From: Malikia granosa
Lineage (GTDB): Bacteria; Pseudomonadota; Gammaproteobacteria; Burkholderiales; Burkholderiaceae_C
Length of the DNA stretch: 64,000 nucleotides
Assembly: GCF_002980595.1 (NCBI RefSeq)
Contig: NZ_PVLQ01000008.1
Coordinates: 186,001 to 250,000 of the forward strand
Direction of reading: 5' to 3'
The translations under genes and the position numbers were made by a program. Positions 37,135 to 44,922 of this stretch are shown one piece after another; the stretch's first letter is position 1; each line of letters starts with the position of its first letter. The notes beneath the pieces are model-generated. The model made no database searches. It was not told the origin of the DNA and worked only from the letters and a program-made list of their open reading frames with translations.

Positions 37135-37386
37135 ATGGCCAAAACCCTGACCCTGGCGCGCAAGCCCGCGCCCACATCGTCCCCAGCGGACACCACGCCC
37201 CCCAACGCTCAAGAGCACGTCCAGGCCGCCCGGCAGTCGCTGGAAAAGGCACTGCAAGCCCTGAGCGGCGACGCCTGCACGGCAGCGGACATTCAGACAG
37301 CCACGGGCCGAGCGATCCGCGCGGCAACCCTGCTCAAGCGCGCCTGCAAAGCGCTCGACGCCGACACCACCAGCAAGGGGGCCTAA
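37135..37386 (+). CDS. small element protein, paralogue A
   Basis: An 83-aa protein preceded by AAGGAG. After a basic, Pro-rich start it has a helical segment AQEHVQAARQSLEKALQALSGDACTAADIQTATGRAIRAATLLKRA. The last part, QTATGRAIRAATLLKRA, recurs almost identically in the next gene (QAATGRAIRAATLLKRA), so the two arose by tandem duplication. Function unknown; the helical pattern suggests a small oligomeric or DNA/protein-binding factor. Confidence 0.65.
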   Translation: MAKTLTLARKPAPTSSPADTTPPNAQEHVQAARQSLEKALQALSGDACTAADIQTATGRAIRAATLLKRACKALDADTTSKGA

Positions 37387-37388
37387 CC

Positions 37389-37685
37389 ATGATCCCCACC
37401 CTGAACACAGCCGGTACGGCACCGGCTGGAGCCGCTGCATGGCCCAACGTCATCACCCTGGCCAGCCGCCGCGCTGCGCCCATCCAGTCCCAAGCGGACA
37501 TCACCGACCCCCATGTGATCGCGCTGCACGCTGCGGCCGAAAACGCCCTGGCCAGCGCCTTGCACCTGCTGCGCTCCATCGACTGCGACCCAGCCAAGCT
37601 GCAAGCCGCCACGGGCCGCGCGATCCGCGCCGCCACCCTGCTCAAGCGTGCCAGTGCCGCCCAGGCCGAAGGGGGTGCAGCATGA
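37389..37685 (+). CDS. small element protein, paralogue B
   Basis: A 98-aa protein starting 2 bp after its paralogue. It shares the ATGRAIRAATLLKRA core and the preceding helix pattern (ALHAAAENALASALHLLRSIDCDPAKLQ) with that gene but has a different N-terminus. The high nucleotide identity over the core suggests a recent or conversion-maintained duplication. Its stop overlaps the next start (ATGA). Function unknown. Confidence 0.65.
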   Translation: MIPTLNTAGTAPAGAAAWPNVITLASRRAAPIQSQADITDPHVIALHAAAENALASALHLLRSIDCDPAKLQAATGRAIRAATLLKRASAAQAEGGAA

Positions 37686-38035
37686 GCGCCGACAACATGA
37701 TCCCGAAGCGCCGCGCCGCTGACTGGAAGAATCCATCCGTACCGGCCATGACCGTCGAGCAATTAGGCGTCGCGCTCAACGACATAGCCGTGATGGCAAA
37801 GCACATCGAACGCTTCACCTCGCTGCTGATGGCCAACCTGGTGCATGGACAGGACGACGAAGAAACCTACCTGGTTGCCATTGAGGCGATGGCGCAGCGC
37901 ATAGGCTGGGCGTCTGACATGGCTTGTGACCGCATCGACGGGACTGGCGGCGCAGTGCGTGGCGACGCTGAAAGATGGATGATGCCGCCGTCTTTCCACC
38001 GCTACCAGGCTGCTGCCGAGGGAGTGGCAGCATGA
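37682..38035 (+). CDS. hypothetical phage-element protein
   Basis: A 117-aa, probably all-helical protein: TVEQLGVALNDIAVMAKHIERFTSLLMANLVHGQDDEETYLVAIEAMAQRIGWASDMA. No membrane segment or known motif. Linked by ATGA overlaps to both neighbours, so it belongs to the replication-side operon. I do not recognise a function. Confidence 0.65.
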   Translation: MSADNMIPKRRAADWKNPSVPAMTVEQLGVALNDIAVMAKHIERFTSLLMANLVHGQDDEETYLVAIEAMAQRIGWASDMACDRIDGTGGAVRGDAERWMMPPSFHRYQAAAEGVAA

Positions 38036-38379
38036 GCAAGACCACCCACACCCCCGGCCCCTGGTACTGCACGAGCGAAAAAGACAGCGTTACCGGGGAA
38101 GTTTCGACCAAGCCCATTGGGTATGGATCGTATGGTGACGTTGCGCTGACCTTCGGCGATGGCGCCAAGGGCAACGCCCGACTGATAGCCCAGGCACCTG
38201 AGCTGCTGGCAGAGCTGCGCGCCGCCGGCCAGATCATCAAGAACGCCCTGGCAGTGATGCCGCCCGAGCTACTGGACAAGTGGCACCAACTCAACCGCGA
38301 CACCGGCGCCTGCACTGAAGACCCGACGCGAGCCACTGAGCGCGCTACCTTGATTGCCAAGGCTGAGGGTGGAGCATGA
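38032..38379 (+). CDS. hypothetical phage protein of the HTPGPW type
   Basis: A 115-aa protein beginning with THTPGPWYC, and containing GNARLIAQAPELLAELRAA. This HTPGPW...NARLIAAAPELLEAL arrangement is very common in small phage proteins encoded near replication genes; their function is unknown. Overlaps both neighbours by 4 bp. Confidence 0.8.
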   Translation: MSKTTHTPGPWYCTSEKDSVTGEVSTKPIGYGSYGDVALTFGDGAKGNARLIAQAPELLAELRAAGQIIKNALAVMPPELLDKWHQLNRDTGACTEDPTRATERATLIAKAEGGA

Positions 38380-38660
38380 GCGACAACACCCTGACCGAGC
38401 ACGCCGACAACAGCGTGACCCTGACCGCCGCCCGGCAGGTTGCGTGCCTTGAAGCGAGCTGGGAGATTGAGCAACTGGCCGCGCATCTGGCCTGCAACGT
38501 GATACCGGATCACGACCCGCTGCACCTGGTAGTGCGAGGCATCGCCGGGCGCATTCGTAGCCTGTCGCGGGTTCTCGTGTCCGGCTTGGATGACGAGCTT
38601 GAGCCAGTGGCGCACCTGGAACGCGAGGTGTTCGGCACCGCGCAAAGGGAGGCCGAATGA
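38376..38660 (+). CDS. hypothetical small element protein
   Basis: A 94-aa acidic protein, largely helical (ARQVACLEASWEIEQLAAHLAC, LVVRGIAGRIRSLSRVLVSGL). No recognised motif. Coupled by ATGA overlaps to the upstream gene and to the primase gene downstream. Confidence 0.65.
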   Translation: MSDNTLTEHADNSVTLTAARQVACLEASWEIEQLAAHLACNVIPDHDPLHLVVRGIAGRIRSLSRVLVSGLDDELEPVAHLEREVFGTAQREAE

Positions 38661-39502
38661 CCTCCCCCACGATTCAAGACGCCATGGCAGCGGCTGGGCT
38701 GCGCCCGGCCAAGGATCTGCACATCCCCGGCACGGGCAAGCTGATCCGCTACCGGGTCGAGGGCGACAAGGCCGGCAGCGTCAACGGCTGGGCCGTGCTG
38801 CATGAGATGGGCACCGCGTCCTTCGGTTCCTTCGGCAGTTGGAAGACTGGCGCGACTCATGCCTGGCGGAGCGGCTTCGACCGCACCCGAGCGCCCACGG
38901 CGCAAGAGCGGGAGGAGATCAAGATCCGCATGGAGCTGCTGGAAAAGGCCCGGCGCGAGGAGCTGGCCAAGGTCCGCGCCCAGGCCCGCGACAAGGCGGC
39001 AACGCTGTGGAGGCGGGCCAAGCCGGCCACCAACGCCCACCCCTACCTGGTGCGCAAGCAGGTCAACGCCTACGGCCTGCGGGCGCTGGGCAACGCCTTG
39101 CTGATCCCGCTGCGCGACACATCGGGCACGCTGCACAGCCTGCAGTTCATCTACCCGGACGGCGGCAAGAAGTTCCTGACGGGCGGCATGACCCAGGGCT
39201 GTTATGTGGCCATCGGCAGGCCGCGCGAGGCGCTGCTGATCGCCGAGGGCTACGCGACCGCGGCAACGCTGCATCAAGCCTCTGGTCTGCCCGTGGCGGC
39301 CTGCTTCAGTGCGAACAACATGGAGCCAGTGGCCCGCGCGCTGCGCGCCAAGTTCCCCGAGCTGCGGCTGGTGCTGTGTGCCGACGATGACCGCCAGACC
39401 CAGGGTAACCCCGGCCTGACGGCGGCGCGCGCTGCGGCGCGGGCTGTGCGTGGCGTGGTCGCGGTCCCTGTGTTCGAGGAGGCGGCCCCATGTCAGAGCT
39501 GA
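38657..39502 (+). CDS. Toprim-domain primase (P4 alpha-like N-terminal half)
   Basis: A 281-aa protein. Residues 1-75 are a DUF-type N-domain, a charged helix follows (REEIKIRMELLEKARREELAKVRAQARDKA), then a region typical of phage primases (ATNAHPYLVRKQVNAYGLRALGNALLIPLRD) and the Toprim fold with catalytic Glu197 in LIAEGYATA and Asp243-Asp245 in LCADDDRQ. It should synthesise RNA primers for element replication. It overlaps the DUF3987 gene by 13 bp; together they resemble a split version of P4 alpha (primase plus helicase). Confidence 0.88.
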   Translation: MTSPTIQDAMAAAGLRPAKDLHIPGTGKLIRYRVEGDKAGSVNGWAVLHEMGTASFGSFGSWKTGATHAWRSGFDRTRAPTAQEREEIKIRMELLEKARREELAKVRAQARDKAATLWRRAKPATNAHPYLVRKQVNAYGLRALGNALLIPLRDTSGTLHSLQFIYPDGGKKFLTGGMTQGCYVAIGRPREALLIAEGYATAATLHQASGLPVAACFSANNMEPVARALRAKFPELRLVLCADDDRQTQGNPGLTAARAAARAVRGVVAVPVFEEAAPCQS

Positions 39503-41127
39503 CCGACTTCAACGACATGGCCATCGAGCGCGGCCTCGATGCCGTGGCCGAGGCCATCAAGACCGCAGCGCAAGCGGACCCCCGACCACCCGAGCCGGTA
39601 TTCCCGGATCTGCCCGAGCTGCCCGACGACCAGGACGACGCGGCAGGCCGCGCTGAAACCCCCTTCGAGTGGCCCGAGCCGATCCTGCCTGGCACCGCCA
39701 AGACGCCCGACATCCCGGTCCATGAGGTGCTGACCGGCTGGCTGGGCGACTATGCCCACCATGTCGCCAAGTCCACCCAGACGCCTGGGGCCATGTCGGT
39801 GCTGTGCGCGCTTGGGGTGCTGGCGACCGTGCTGCAAAGGCGCTTCGAGGTCGCGCCCAAGGGCGGCAAGAGCTTTCGGGAAACCCTGTCCTTGTGGTGC
39901 GTGAGCGTGAGCCCACCCGGCACGCGCAAGACGGCGGTGCTCGGGGCCTTCCTGGGGCCGCTGGTGCGCTGGGAAAAGCTGCTGGCCGACAGGATGCGGC
40001 GCGACATTGCCAAGAACCTGACGCTGCGCAACACGATCCAGAAGCGGATCGAGGCGCTGACGCTGCGCTGTGGCAAGGCAGACCCGGCCGAGCTGGAAGA
40101 ACTGCGGCGCGAGATCGAGCAGCTACAGGACGAGCTGCCCGACGAGCTGCGCGCGCCCAGGCTGTTCACCGCCGACGTGACACCCGAGCGGCTGCAAGTC
40201 ATGCTGATGGAGCACGGCGAGAGCATGGCGGTTCACAGCGACGAGCCCGGCATCTTCGGCATCATGGGCGGGCGCTACTCGGGCGGATCGGCAAACCTCG
40301 ACGTGTTCCTGCAAGGCCATGCCGGTAGTCCCATGCGCGTGGACCGGGCGGGCCGCAAAGCCTATGCCGACAGGCCGGCGCTGTCCTTCAACCTGATGAT
40401 TCAGCCAGCCATCATGGCCGACGTGGCCAAGGGCAACGGCTTCAGGGGGTCCGGCCTGTTGGCCCGCTTCCTCTACGCCATGCCAGAAAGCAACGTCGGG
40501 CGGCGCAACGTGCGCGAGATGCACGACATCCCCGACGAAGTGCGCGAGGACTACGAAGCCGGTATCGAGGGCCTGCTGCACGGACTGCCGGGCGAGCCCG
40601 GCGCACCCGGCCCGGCGACTGTCCTGGAACTGACCGACACGGCGCGCGAGCTGTGGTTTGACTTTGCCCAAGAGGTCGAGCATCTACAAGGCGCGGGCGG
40701 CGACCTGGAGGGAATCAGCGACTGGACCAGCAAGCTGCCCGGCACCGTGGCCCGCATCGCGGCGCTGCTGGAGCTGGCCGAGTGGGGGCTGACGGCCGAG
40801 TGGGTCAGCGAGTCAGCTATGGCTCGGGCAATCCATCTGGCGCGGCTGCTGATCCCGCACGCCCAGGCGGCCTTCGGGCTGCTGGGGGCCGACCCGGTGG
40901 ACGACGACGCGGCGCTGGTGCTGCGCTGGTTGACCGGAAACGGACGGGCAGAAGCCAGCCAGCGGGACATTCAGGCTGCGCTGCGGTGGCGATTCAAGAG
41001 CGTGAACAAGCTGCGCGACGCCATACACAAACTGAAGCAGACCGGGTGCGTCATGACCTACCAGAGGCGCAACAAGGGGGCCAAGCCGACCGAAATGGTC
41101 CGGGTGAACCCCTGTCTGTGTAGTTAG
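39490..41127 (+). CDS. DUF3987 (YfjI-like) helicase-type replication protein
   Basis: A 545-aa protein with the DUF3987 pattern: TGWLGDYAHHVAKSTQTPGAMSVLCALGVLATVLQRRFEV, then a P-loop-like SPPGTRKTAVL near residue 142, LFTADVTPERLQVMLMEHGESMAVHSDEPGIFGIMGGRYS, and LSFNLMIQPAIMADVAKG. These are RecA-fold ATPase features seen in RepA/helicase-like proteins of mobile elements. It likely unwinds the element origin with the adjacent primase. A 355-bp noncoding region follows. Confidence 0.85.
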   Translation: MSELTDFNDMAIERGLDAVAEAIKTAAQADPRPPEPVFPDLPELPDDQDDAAGRAETPFEWPEPILPGTAKTPDIPVHEVLTGWLGDYAHHVAKSTQTPGAMSVLCALGVLATVLQRRFEVAPKGGKSFRETLSLWCVSVSPPGTRKTAVLGAFLGPLVRWEKLLADRMRRDIAKNLTLRNTIQKRIEALTLRCGKADPAELEELRREIEQLQDELPDELRAPRLFTADVTPERLQVMLMEHGESMAVHSDEPGIFGIMGGRYSGGSANLDVFLQGHAGSPMRVDRAGRKAYADRPALSFNLMIQPAIMADVAKGNGFRGSGLLARFLYAMPESNVGRRNVREMHDIPDEVREDYEAGIEGLLHGLPGEPGAPGPATVLELTDTARELWFDFAQEVEHLQGAGGDLEGISDWTSKLPGTVARIAALLELAEWGLTAEWVSESAMARAIHLARLLIPHAQAAFGLLGADPVDDDAALVLRWLTGNGRAEASQRDIQAALRWRFKSVNKLRDAIHKLKQTGCVMTYQRRNKGAKPTEMVRVNPCLCS

Positions 41128-41482
41128 TGCTGTTCTCCCTTAAAGATGATTTTTAAGTAATTTTCTCTTTACTTATCAATATCTTGAGGAATACAGGCCT
41201 TTACCCTGTCAACGCATACACAAAGTACACAAACCCGAATCATCGGACGTGACCAGCGACACCCAGCAAGCCAAGGGGCCAGCCGATCAAAAGCAGTCTG
41301 TGTAGTTTGTGTATGTGTGTATGGGGGTAGTGGCCTTGCCTGATCCACGACCGCAACCTGATGAACGCCATGCAGCCGGCACCACCCACCCCCGGCTTCG
41401 GGTCCTCCCTGGCTTCCCCCAGCGCGGGTAATTCGAGCCGCGATGTCCAACTGTTCAGCGAGCCTCCTAAGGGGGTCATAAC
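41128..41482 (+). other. 355-bp noncoding region, candidate replication origin and/or cos site
   Basis: The left part (41150-41200) is AT-rich. TGTGTAGTT-type words recur: GTCTGTGTAGTT at 41114-41125 and 41296-41307, followed by TTGTGTATGTGTGTATG, with the reverse-orientation ACACAAAGTACACAAAC at 41218-41234. The region follows the primase/helicase pair, where origins usually lie, and directly precedes the Nu1-like terminase gene, where lambda-type cos sites lie. A minus-strand open frame here has no support. Confidence 0.45.
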
Positions 41483-42067
41483 ATGAACCACGACCAAGAC
41501 ACACAAGACCTTCTGACGCTCTACCCGGCACTTGGCCAGCCCTGCACCCAGCAAGAGCTGGCCGACCTGGTAGGGGTCACACAATCCGCCATCAGCCGTC
41601 ACATCACGGCCGGCCACATCCCCCGCACCGGCACCGCCCTGGAGCAACTGCGGGCCTACCTGGCACACCTGACCGCCGAGGCTACCCGCCAGACAGGCGA
41701 CGGCCTCCTGAGCCTGCCGGCAGAGCGTGCCGCCCTGGCGCGCGCCCAGCGCGAGGCGGTCGAGATGAAGAACGAGGCCATGCGCGGCAAGTACGCCCCG
41801 GCCGTGTTGCTGCGCGAGGTCCTGGCTATGGTCAGCGCCCCGATGGCTGCCCATATCGACCAGTTGGCCGGCCAGATAGACCAGGCCGCGCCGGATCTGC
41901 CCGAGTCCGCCCGCGCTGTGGTGCTGGCCGTCATCGCCAGCGCCCGCGCAGAATGGATTAGAGCCACGTCAGAGCTGGTCGACCACAGCCTGTCCGAGCA
42001 CCAGGACGACCAAGACGACCAGGACGACGGCCTGCTTGATGGTGGCAACCAGAAGGATGAGCAATGA
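41483..42067 (+). CDS. terminase small subunit, Nu1-like
   Basis: A 194-aa protein. A helix-turn-helix near residues 18-45 (TQQELADLVGVTQSAISRHITAGHIP) is followed by the Nu1/DUF1441-type body LPAERAALARAQREAVEMKNEAMRGKYAPAVLLREVLAMVSAPMAAHI and an acidic Asp-rich tail. Small terminases recognise the packaging site. There is no large-subunit gene in the element, as in PICI-type satellites that redirect a helper phage's terminase. Its stop overlaps the next start. Confidence 0.78.
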   Translation: MNHDQDTQDLLTLYPALGQPCTQQELADLVGVTQSAISRHITAGHIPRTGTALEQLRAYLAHLTAEATRQTGDGLLSLPAERAALARAQREAVEMKNEAMRGKYAPAVLLREVLAMVSAPMAAHIDQLAGQIDQAAPDLPESARAVVLAVIASARAEWIRATSELVDHSLSEHQDDQDDQDDGLLDGGNQKDEQ

Positions 42068-42612
42068 AATCCGACCACGAGAAATTCATCTCGCCCTACA
42101 AGCCGATCGAGGCTCGCTCAGCGCTTGAGGCTGCTTGCGATCTGCTGGCCCGTGGCGAGCCCTTGCCGCCGAGCCTGCGCGCCTGGATGCTGGGAGCGCT
42201 GCGCGAGCGGCTGTCAGATCAGCGCGCCGACCTGGATCGCCTGCTGGGGCTTCGCAGCCGTCGAGGTGGCCGGCTCCACGCCTTTGCCGGCCAGCCTGGC
42301 CGTGATTCCGACCTGCGCGAGCTGGCACGCGGCCGGGGGTTCAAGTACGCCCGCGAGCTGCACGCCCTGATCGTGTCGCATCGAAGCGATCCCGATCCTG
42401 ATCTGACCCAGATTGAACAGCGGCACCGCTGCCCGCTTCCCCGCAGTCTGTCCCAGGTATCGCGCATCGTCAGCACAAAGGCCGGAAAAGACCGCCGCAC
42501 CACCCCGGATTGCAACCAGTCTCCCGCCGCGCTCGATACGTCATCACTTGGATGGCTTTTCAAAGGGGCGGATTCAAATCTGAAGTGCAACACCCGGGTT
42601 TTCAGTGAATGA
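42064..42612 (+). CDS. hypothetical element protein with 3' end altered by IS insertion
   Basis: The current frame encodes 182 aa. The IS30-family element enters at codon 168. Removing the IS and one AGG duplication joins ...TTC AAA GG to C CAT TAG, so the ancestral protein ended ...GWLFKGH at 169 aa; now it ends with 14 IS-encoded residues. The remainder (LEAACDLLARGEPLPPSLRAWMLGALRERLSDQ near residue 22) resembles small proteobacterial mobile-element proteins of unknown role. The protein may still work, but the insertion probably reduces expression of the genes downstream. Confidence 0.75.
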   Translation: MKSDHEKFISPYKPIEARSALEAACDLLARGEPLPPSLRAWMLGALRERLSDQRADLDRLLGLRSRRGGRLHAFAGQPGRDSDLRELARGRGFKYARELHALIVSHRSDPDPDLTQIEQRHRCPLPRSLSQVSRIVSTKAGKDRRTTPDCNQSPAALDTSSLGWLFKGADSNLKCNTRVFSE

Positions 42613-43686
42613 GGGTGGAGCGTTGCGGGCTGTTCAGGAGCAACTCCCGGTAAACCGCGAGCGGTGATCGTACCCCGAGTCCCTTGCGCGGTCGGCCATT
42701 GATCTGGTCGGCAATCTCATCGAGTTGTTCTTGGCTGTAGACCGACAGGTCCGTGCCCTTGGGCAGGTACTGGCGCACCAGTCCATTGGTGTTCTCGTTG
42801 GAGCCGCGCTGCCAGGGGCTGTGCGGGTCGCAGAAGTAGACGGCCACGCCGGTTTGCTCGGTCAGCTTCTTGTGCATGGCCATTTCCCGGCCCTGGTCGT
42901 AGGTCAGACTCTGGCGCATCGGCTGAGCAATGCCGTTGAGCTTGTCCGAGAAGGCCTGCAGCACGTTGGCGGCGCTGGCGGGCTTGGGGTGCGGCAGCTT
43001 GACCAGGATCAGCAGCCGGCTGGTGCGCTCGACCAAGGTACCTACTGCGCTGGCATTGCCTTCGCCCTTGATGAGGTCACCTTCCCAGTGACCTGGAAAC
43101 TGGCGGTCCTCTACCTCGGGCGGACGCAGGTGGATGCTCAGCATGTCGGGGATCTGGCCGCGCCGGTCCTGGCCCTTGCTGCGTGGCACGCGCTTGTTGT
43201 GGGCGTGGCGCAGGCAGGCGATCAAGTCCTTGCGAAGCTCACCCACGGGTTGGGCATAGATGCAGTTGTAGATGGTTTCGTGCGACACGCGAAGCTCATG
43301 GCCCTTGGGGTAGATGCGCGCCAGTGTCAGGGCAATCTGTTCAGGCGACCAGCGCTGTCGCAGCAGATGCTGCACGACGTCAAACAAGATGGCGTCGGGA
43401 TGCAGTTTACGCATCGGGCGGCCCTGTCTGTGGCGGTGCTGGCAGCTTTGCTGTGCCGCGGTGCTGCTGTACTGGCCGGCTGAGGCGTTGCGGCGCAGTT
43501 CACGGCTGATGGTGCTGGCCGAGCGACCGAGCAAGCTGGCGATCTCACGCACGCTGTAGTTCTGCTGCTTGAGGCTGGCAAGGGTCACACGGTCTTCGGG
43601 TTGTAGCTGGCGGTAGGTTCTGGGCTGCGGCGACATTGGCTTACCTTACGGCAGGTCAGGTGTTGCACTTCAGATTTGAATCCGCC
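42567..43686 (-). mobile_element. IS30-family insertion sequence
   Basis: A 1120-bp element with perfect 28-bp terminal inverted repeats (42567-42594 and 43659-43686), flanked by a 3-bp direct repeat AGG (42564-42566 and 43687-43689). It carries one transposase gene on the minus strand. Size, single ORF, IR type and 3-bp duplication fit IS30. The perfect ends and duplication indicate recent, probably active, insertion. Confidence 0.92.
42602..43636 (-). CDS. IS30-family transposase
   Basis: A 344-aa DDE transposase. The N-terminus has the IS30 HTH pair (LKQQNYSVREIASLLGRSASTISRELRRN). The catalytic acids are in HWEGDLIKG (first Asp), SLTYDQGREM (second Asp) and SPWQRGSNENTNGLVRQYLPKG (Glu), followed by NGRPRKGLGVRSP, the classic IS30 tail. 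It spans nearly the whole IS; start just inside the right inverted repeat. Confidence 0.95.
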   Translation of the reverse strand: MSPQPRTYRQLQPEDRVTLASLKQQNYSVREIASLLGRSASTISRELRRNASAGQYSSTAAQQSCQHRHRQGRPMRKLHPDAILFDVVQHLLRQRWSPEQIALTLARIYPKGHELRVSHETIYNCIYAQPVGELRKDLIACLRHAHNKRVPRSKGQDRRGQIPDMLSIHLRPPEVEDRQFPGHWEGDLIKGEGNASAVGTLVERTSRLLILVKLPHPKPASAANVLQAFSDKLNGIAQPMRQSLTYDQGREMAMHKKLTEQTGVAVYFCDPHSPWQRGSNENTNGLVRQYLPKGTDLSVYSQEQLDEIADQINGRPRKGLGVRSPLAVYRELLLNSPQRSTLIH

Positions 43687-43721
43687 AGGCCATTAGTGCA
43701 ACCTGCCTGAAGATAGCGAAC

Positions 43722-43973
43722 ATGAATCATCGTGTTCCATCTTCGACCAAGGTCGAAATATCCCAGGATAGCAATTTCATAGCCGCTGGCGTGATTGTCA
43801 AATCGGTAGGGTCAAGCAAGACCCTATCGTTTTGGGCTGGTGATTATGAATTCTTCATCGAACTTAGCGAATCGCAATCTGCCAACATGGCGCGCGCACT
43901 GACTGAACGCTGCGCTGTGTATCAAGTGTCCGGGAGGTCGCAGCGATTCACCATCAACCCCAATGCCTTGTAA
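43722..43973 (+). CDS. hypothetical small element protein
   Basis: An 83-aa, probably beta-rich protein (KVEISQDSNFIAAGVIVKSVGSS, LSFWAGDYEFFIELSES). No known motif. In the uninterrupted element it would start 25 bp after the preceding gene, i.e. in the head-gene string. Its position and compact beta prediction would allow a capsid accessory role, which is a guess. Confidence 0.6.
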   Translation: MNHRVPSSTKVEISQDSNFIAAGVIVKSVGSSKTLSFWAGDYEFFIELSESQSANMARALTERCAVYQVSGRSQRFTINPNAL

Positions 43974-43982
43974 TCCATACCC

Positions 43983-44747
43983 ATGAGAAAATCACCAAGC
44001 ACCAGCACGCTTTCCGGCAAGGTTGCCGATCTGTTCGGCCTGCAAAAGGCTGTCTCTGATCAGATCGGCCAGGCCAAGACCGCCGCACAGGAAGCCGTCG
44101 ATCAACTCGACGCCGTGATCCGTGAAAAGACGGAGGAAGCCCACGAACTGACCCGCCGTGTATCGGTTGCTGATGCTGCCGCCCACATTGCAGAAAACAT
44201 CCGTAATGCCCTTCGAAAGTCTAGCGAGGATCTGCAACGCCGGGCAGATGCGGCTATCCACCTGGGCACGCATCGTCCCATTCGTGAAATCGGTAGCGTC
44301 TTCGACGGCAATGGAGATACCCCGTTGCGCGAGCTGGAATCACGCCCTGTTCAGATCCTGTCCTGGCCGATCGAATCCACCGAGATCCTGGCGCTGACCA
44401 TGACCGATGAGCAGATCCAAGCATGGGCGCTGCAAGCTGCGCGCAATGCTGGCGCACAGGATGGCGGCCCAGGACTGGATCAGCTCAAAGCGGATCACGA
44501 GCGATTGATTGACGAACTGGTTGAATTGCACGAGCAGCGCCGACAGGCCAAGGAGCATCTCTCCGGCCTGGTCAATATGGCGCTGTCTCCCCTGGTGCCC
44601 GACTCCTTCTTCCAGCCCAAAGCCAGTAGCGAGGCTGGCGCGACGAGCCAAAACCCGACCGTCACCCAACTGGACGAGAACGACCAGGTTGTTCAGACCG
44701 TGTTCGGTCACTCGACGCAAGAACTGATCGGAGCCATGACCAAATGA
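43983..44747 (+). CDS. coiled-coil protein upstream of capsid gene, possible scaffold
   Basis: A 254-aa charged protein. Two long helical/coiled-coil stretches are evident, about residues 20-85 (VSDQIGQAKTAAQEAVDQLD...REKTEEAHELTRRV) and 160-200 (LDQLKADHERLIDELVELHEQRRQAKEHL), separated by a less ordered middle. No database family is recognised. Coiled-coil, acidic proteins just before a major capsid gene are frequently scaffolds, and the order small terminase - coiled coil - capsid supports this, but it is inference. Its stop overlaps the next start. Confidence 0.6.
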   Translation: MRKSPSTSTLSGKVADLFGLQKAVSDQIGQAKTAAQEAVDQLDAVIREKTEEAHELTRRVSVADAAAHIAENIRNALRKSSEDLQRRADAAIHLGTHRPIREIGSVFDGNGDTPLRELESRPVQILSWPIESTEILALTMTDEQIQAWALQAARNAGAQDGGPGLDQLKADHERLIDELVELHEQRRQAKEHLSGLVNMALSPLVPDSFFQPKASSEAGATSQNPTVTQLDENDQVVQTVFGHSTQELIGAMTK

Positions 44748-44917
44748 GTGCTATCCCCATGACGACCGCCGAAGCTGCTCAAGCTGACCGCCTGGCCAGC
44801 GAGATCCTGGCGCTTGTTGGCGTACAGATGTCAGCGCCACCGCGCGAACCCAAGACCGAGCAAGAGCTTGCCGACCAGATACTCGCACTCGCCGGCTTCA
44901 AAACCCCCATCAAGTAA
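44744..44917 (+). CDS. 57-aa protein with internal repeat
   Basis: Starts in the ATGA overlap with the coiled-coil gene and ends 5 bp before the capsid gene. It contains two related helical units, DRLASEILALVGVQM and QELADQILALAGFKT, about 28 residues apart, joined by SAPPREPKTE. No family is known to me. The tight spacing to the capsid gene suggests a head-assembly role, such as a scaffold tail or decoration peptide; this is unproven. Confidence 0.6.
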   Translation: MSAIPMTTAEAAQADRLASEILALVGVQMSAPPREPKTEQELADQILALAGFKTPIK

Positions 44918-44922
44918 ACCGC

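Noticed and set aside
36780-37685. Single 301-aa gene covering two small element genes
   Set aside because: Its first part is basic low-complexity sequence and its last part only restates the paralogue B gene; paralogue A in another frame has a good ribosome site and clear homology to B.
41169-41531. 120-aa minus-strand open frame in the putative origin region
   Set aside because: Repeat-driven sequence (YTHTQTTQTA, VCVLCVCV) without a plausible ribosome site or family pattern.
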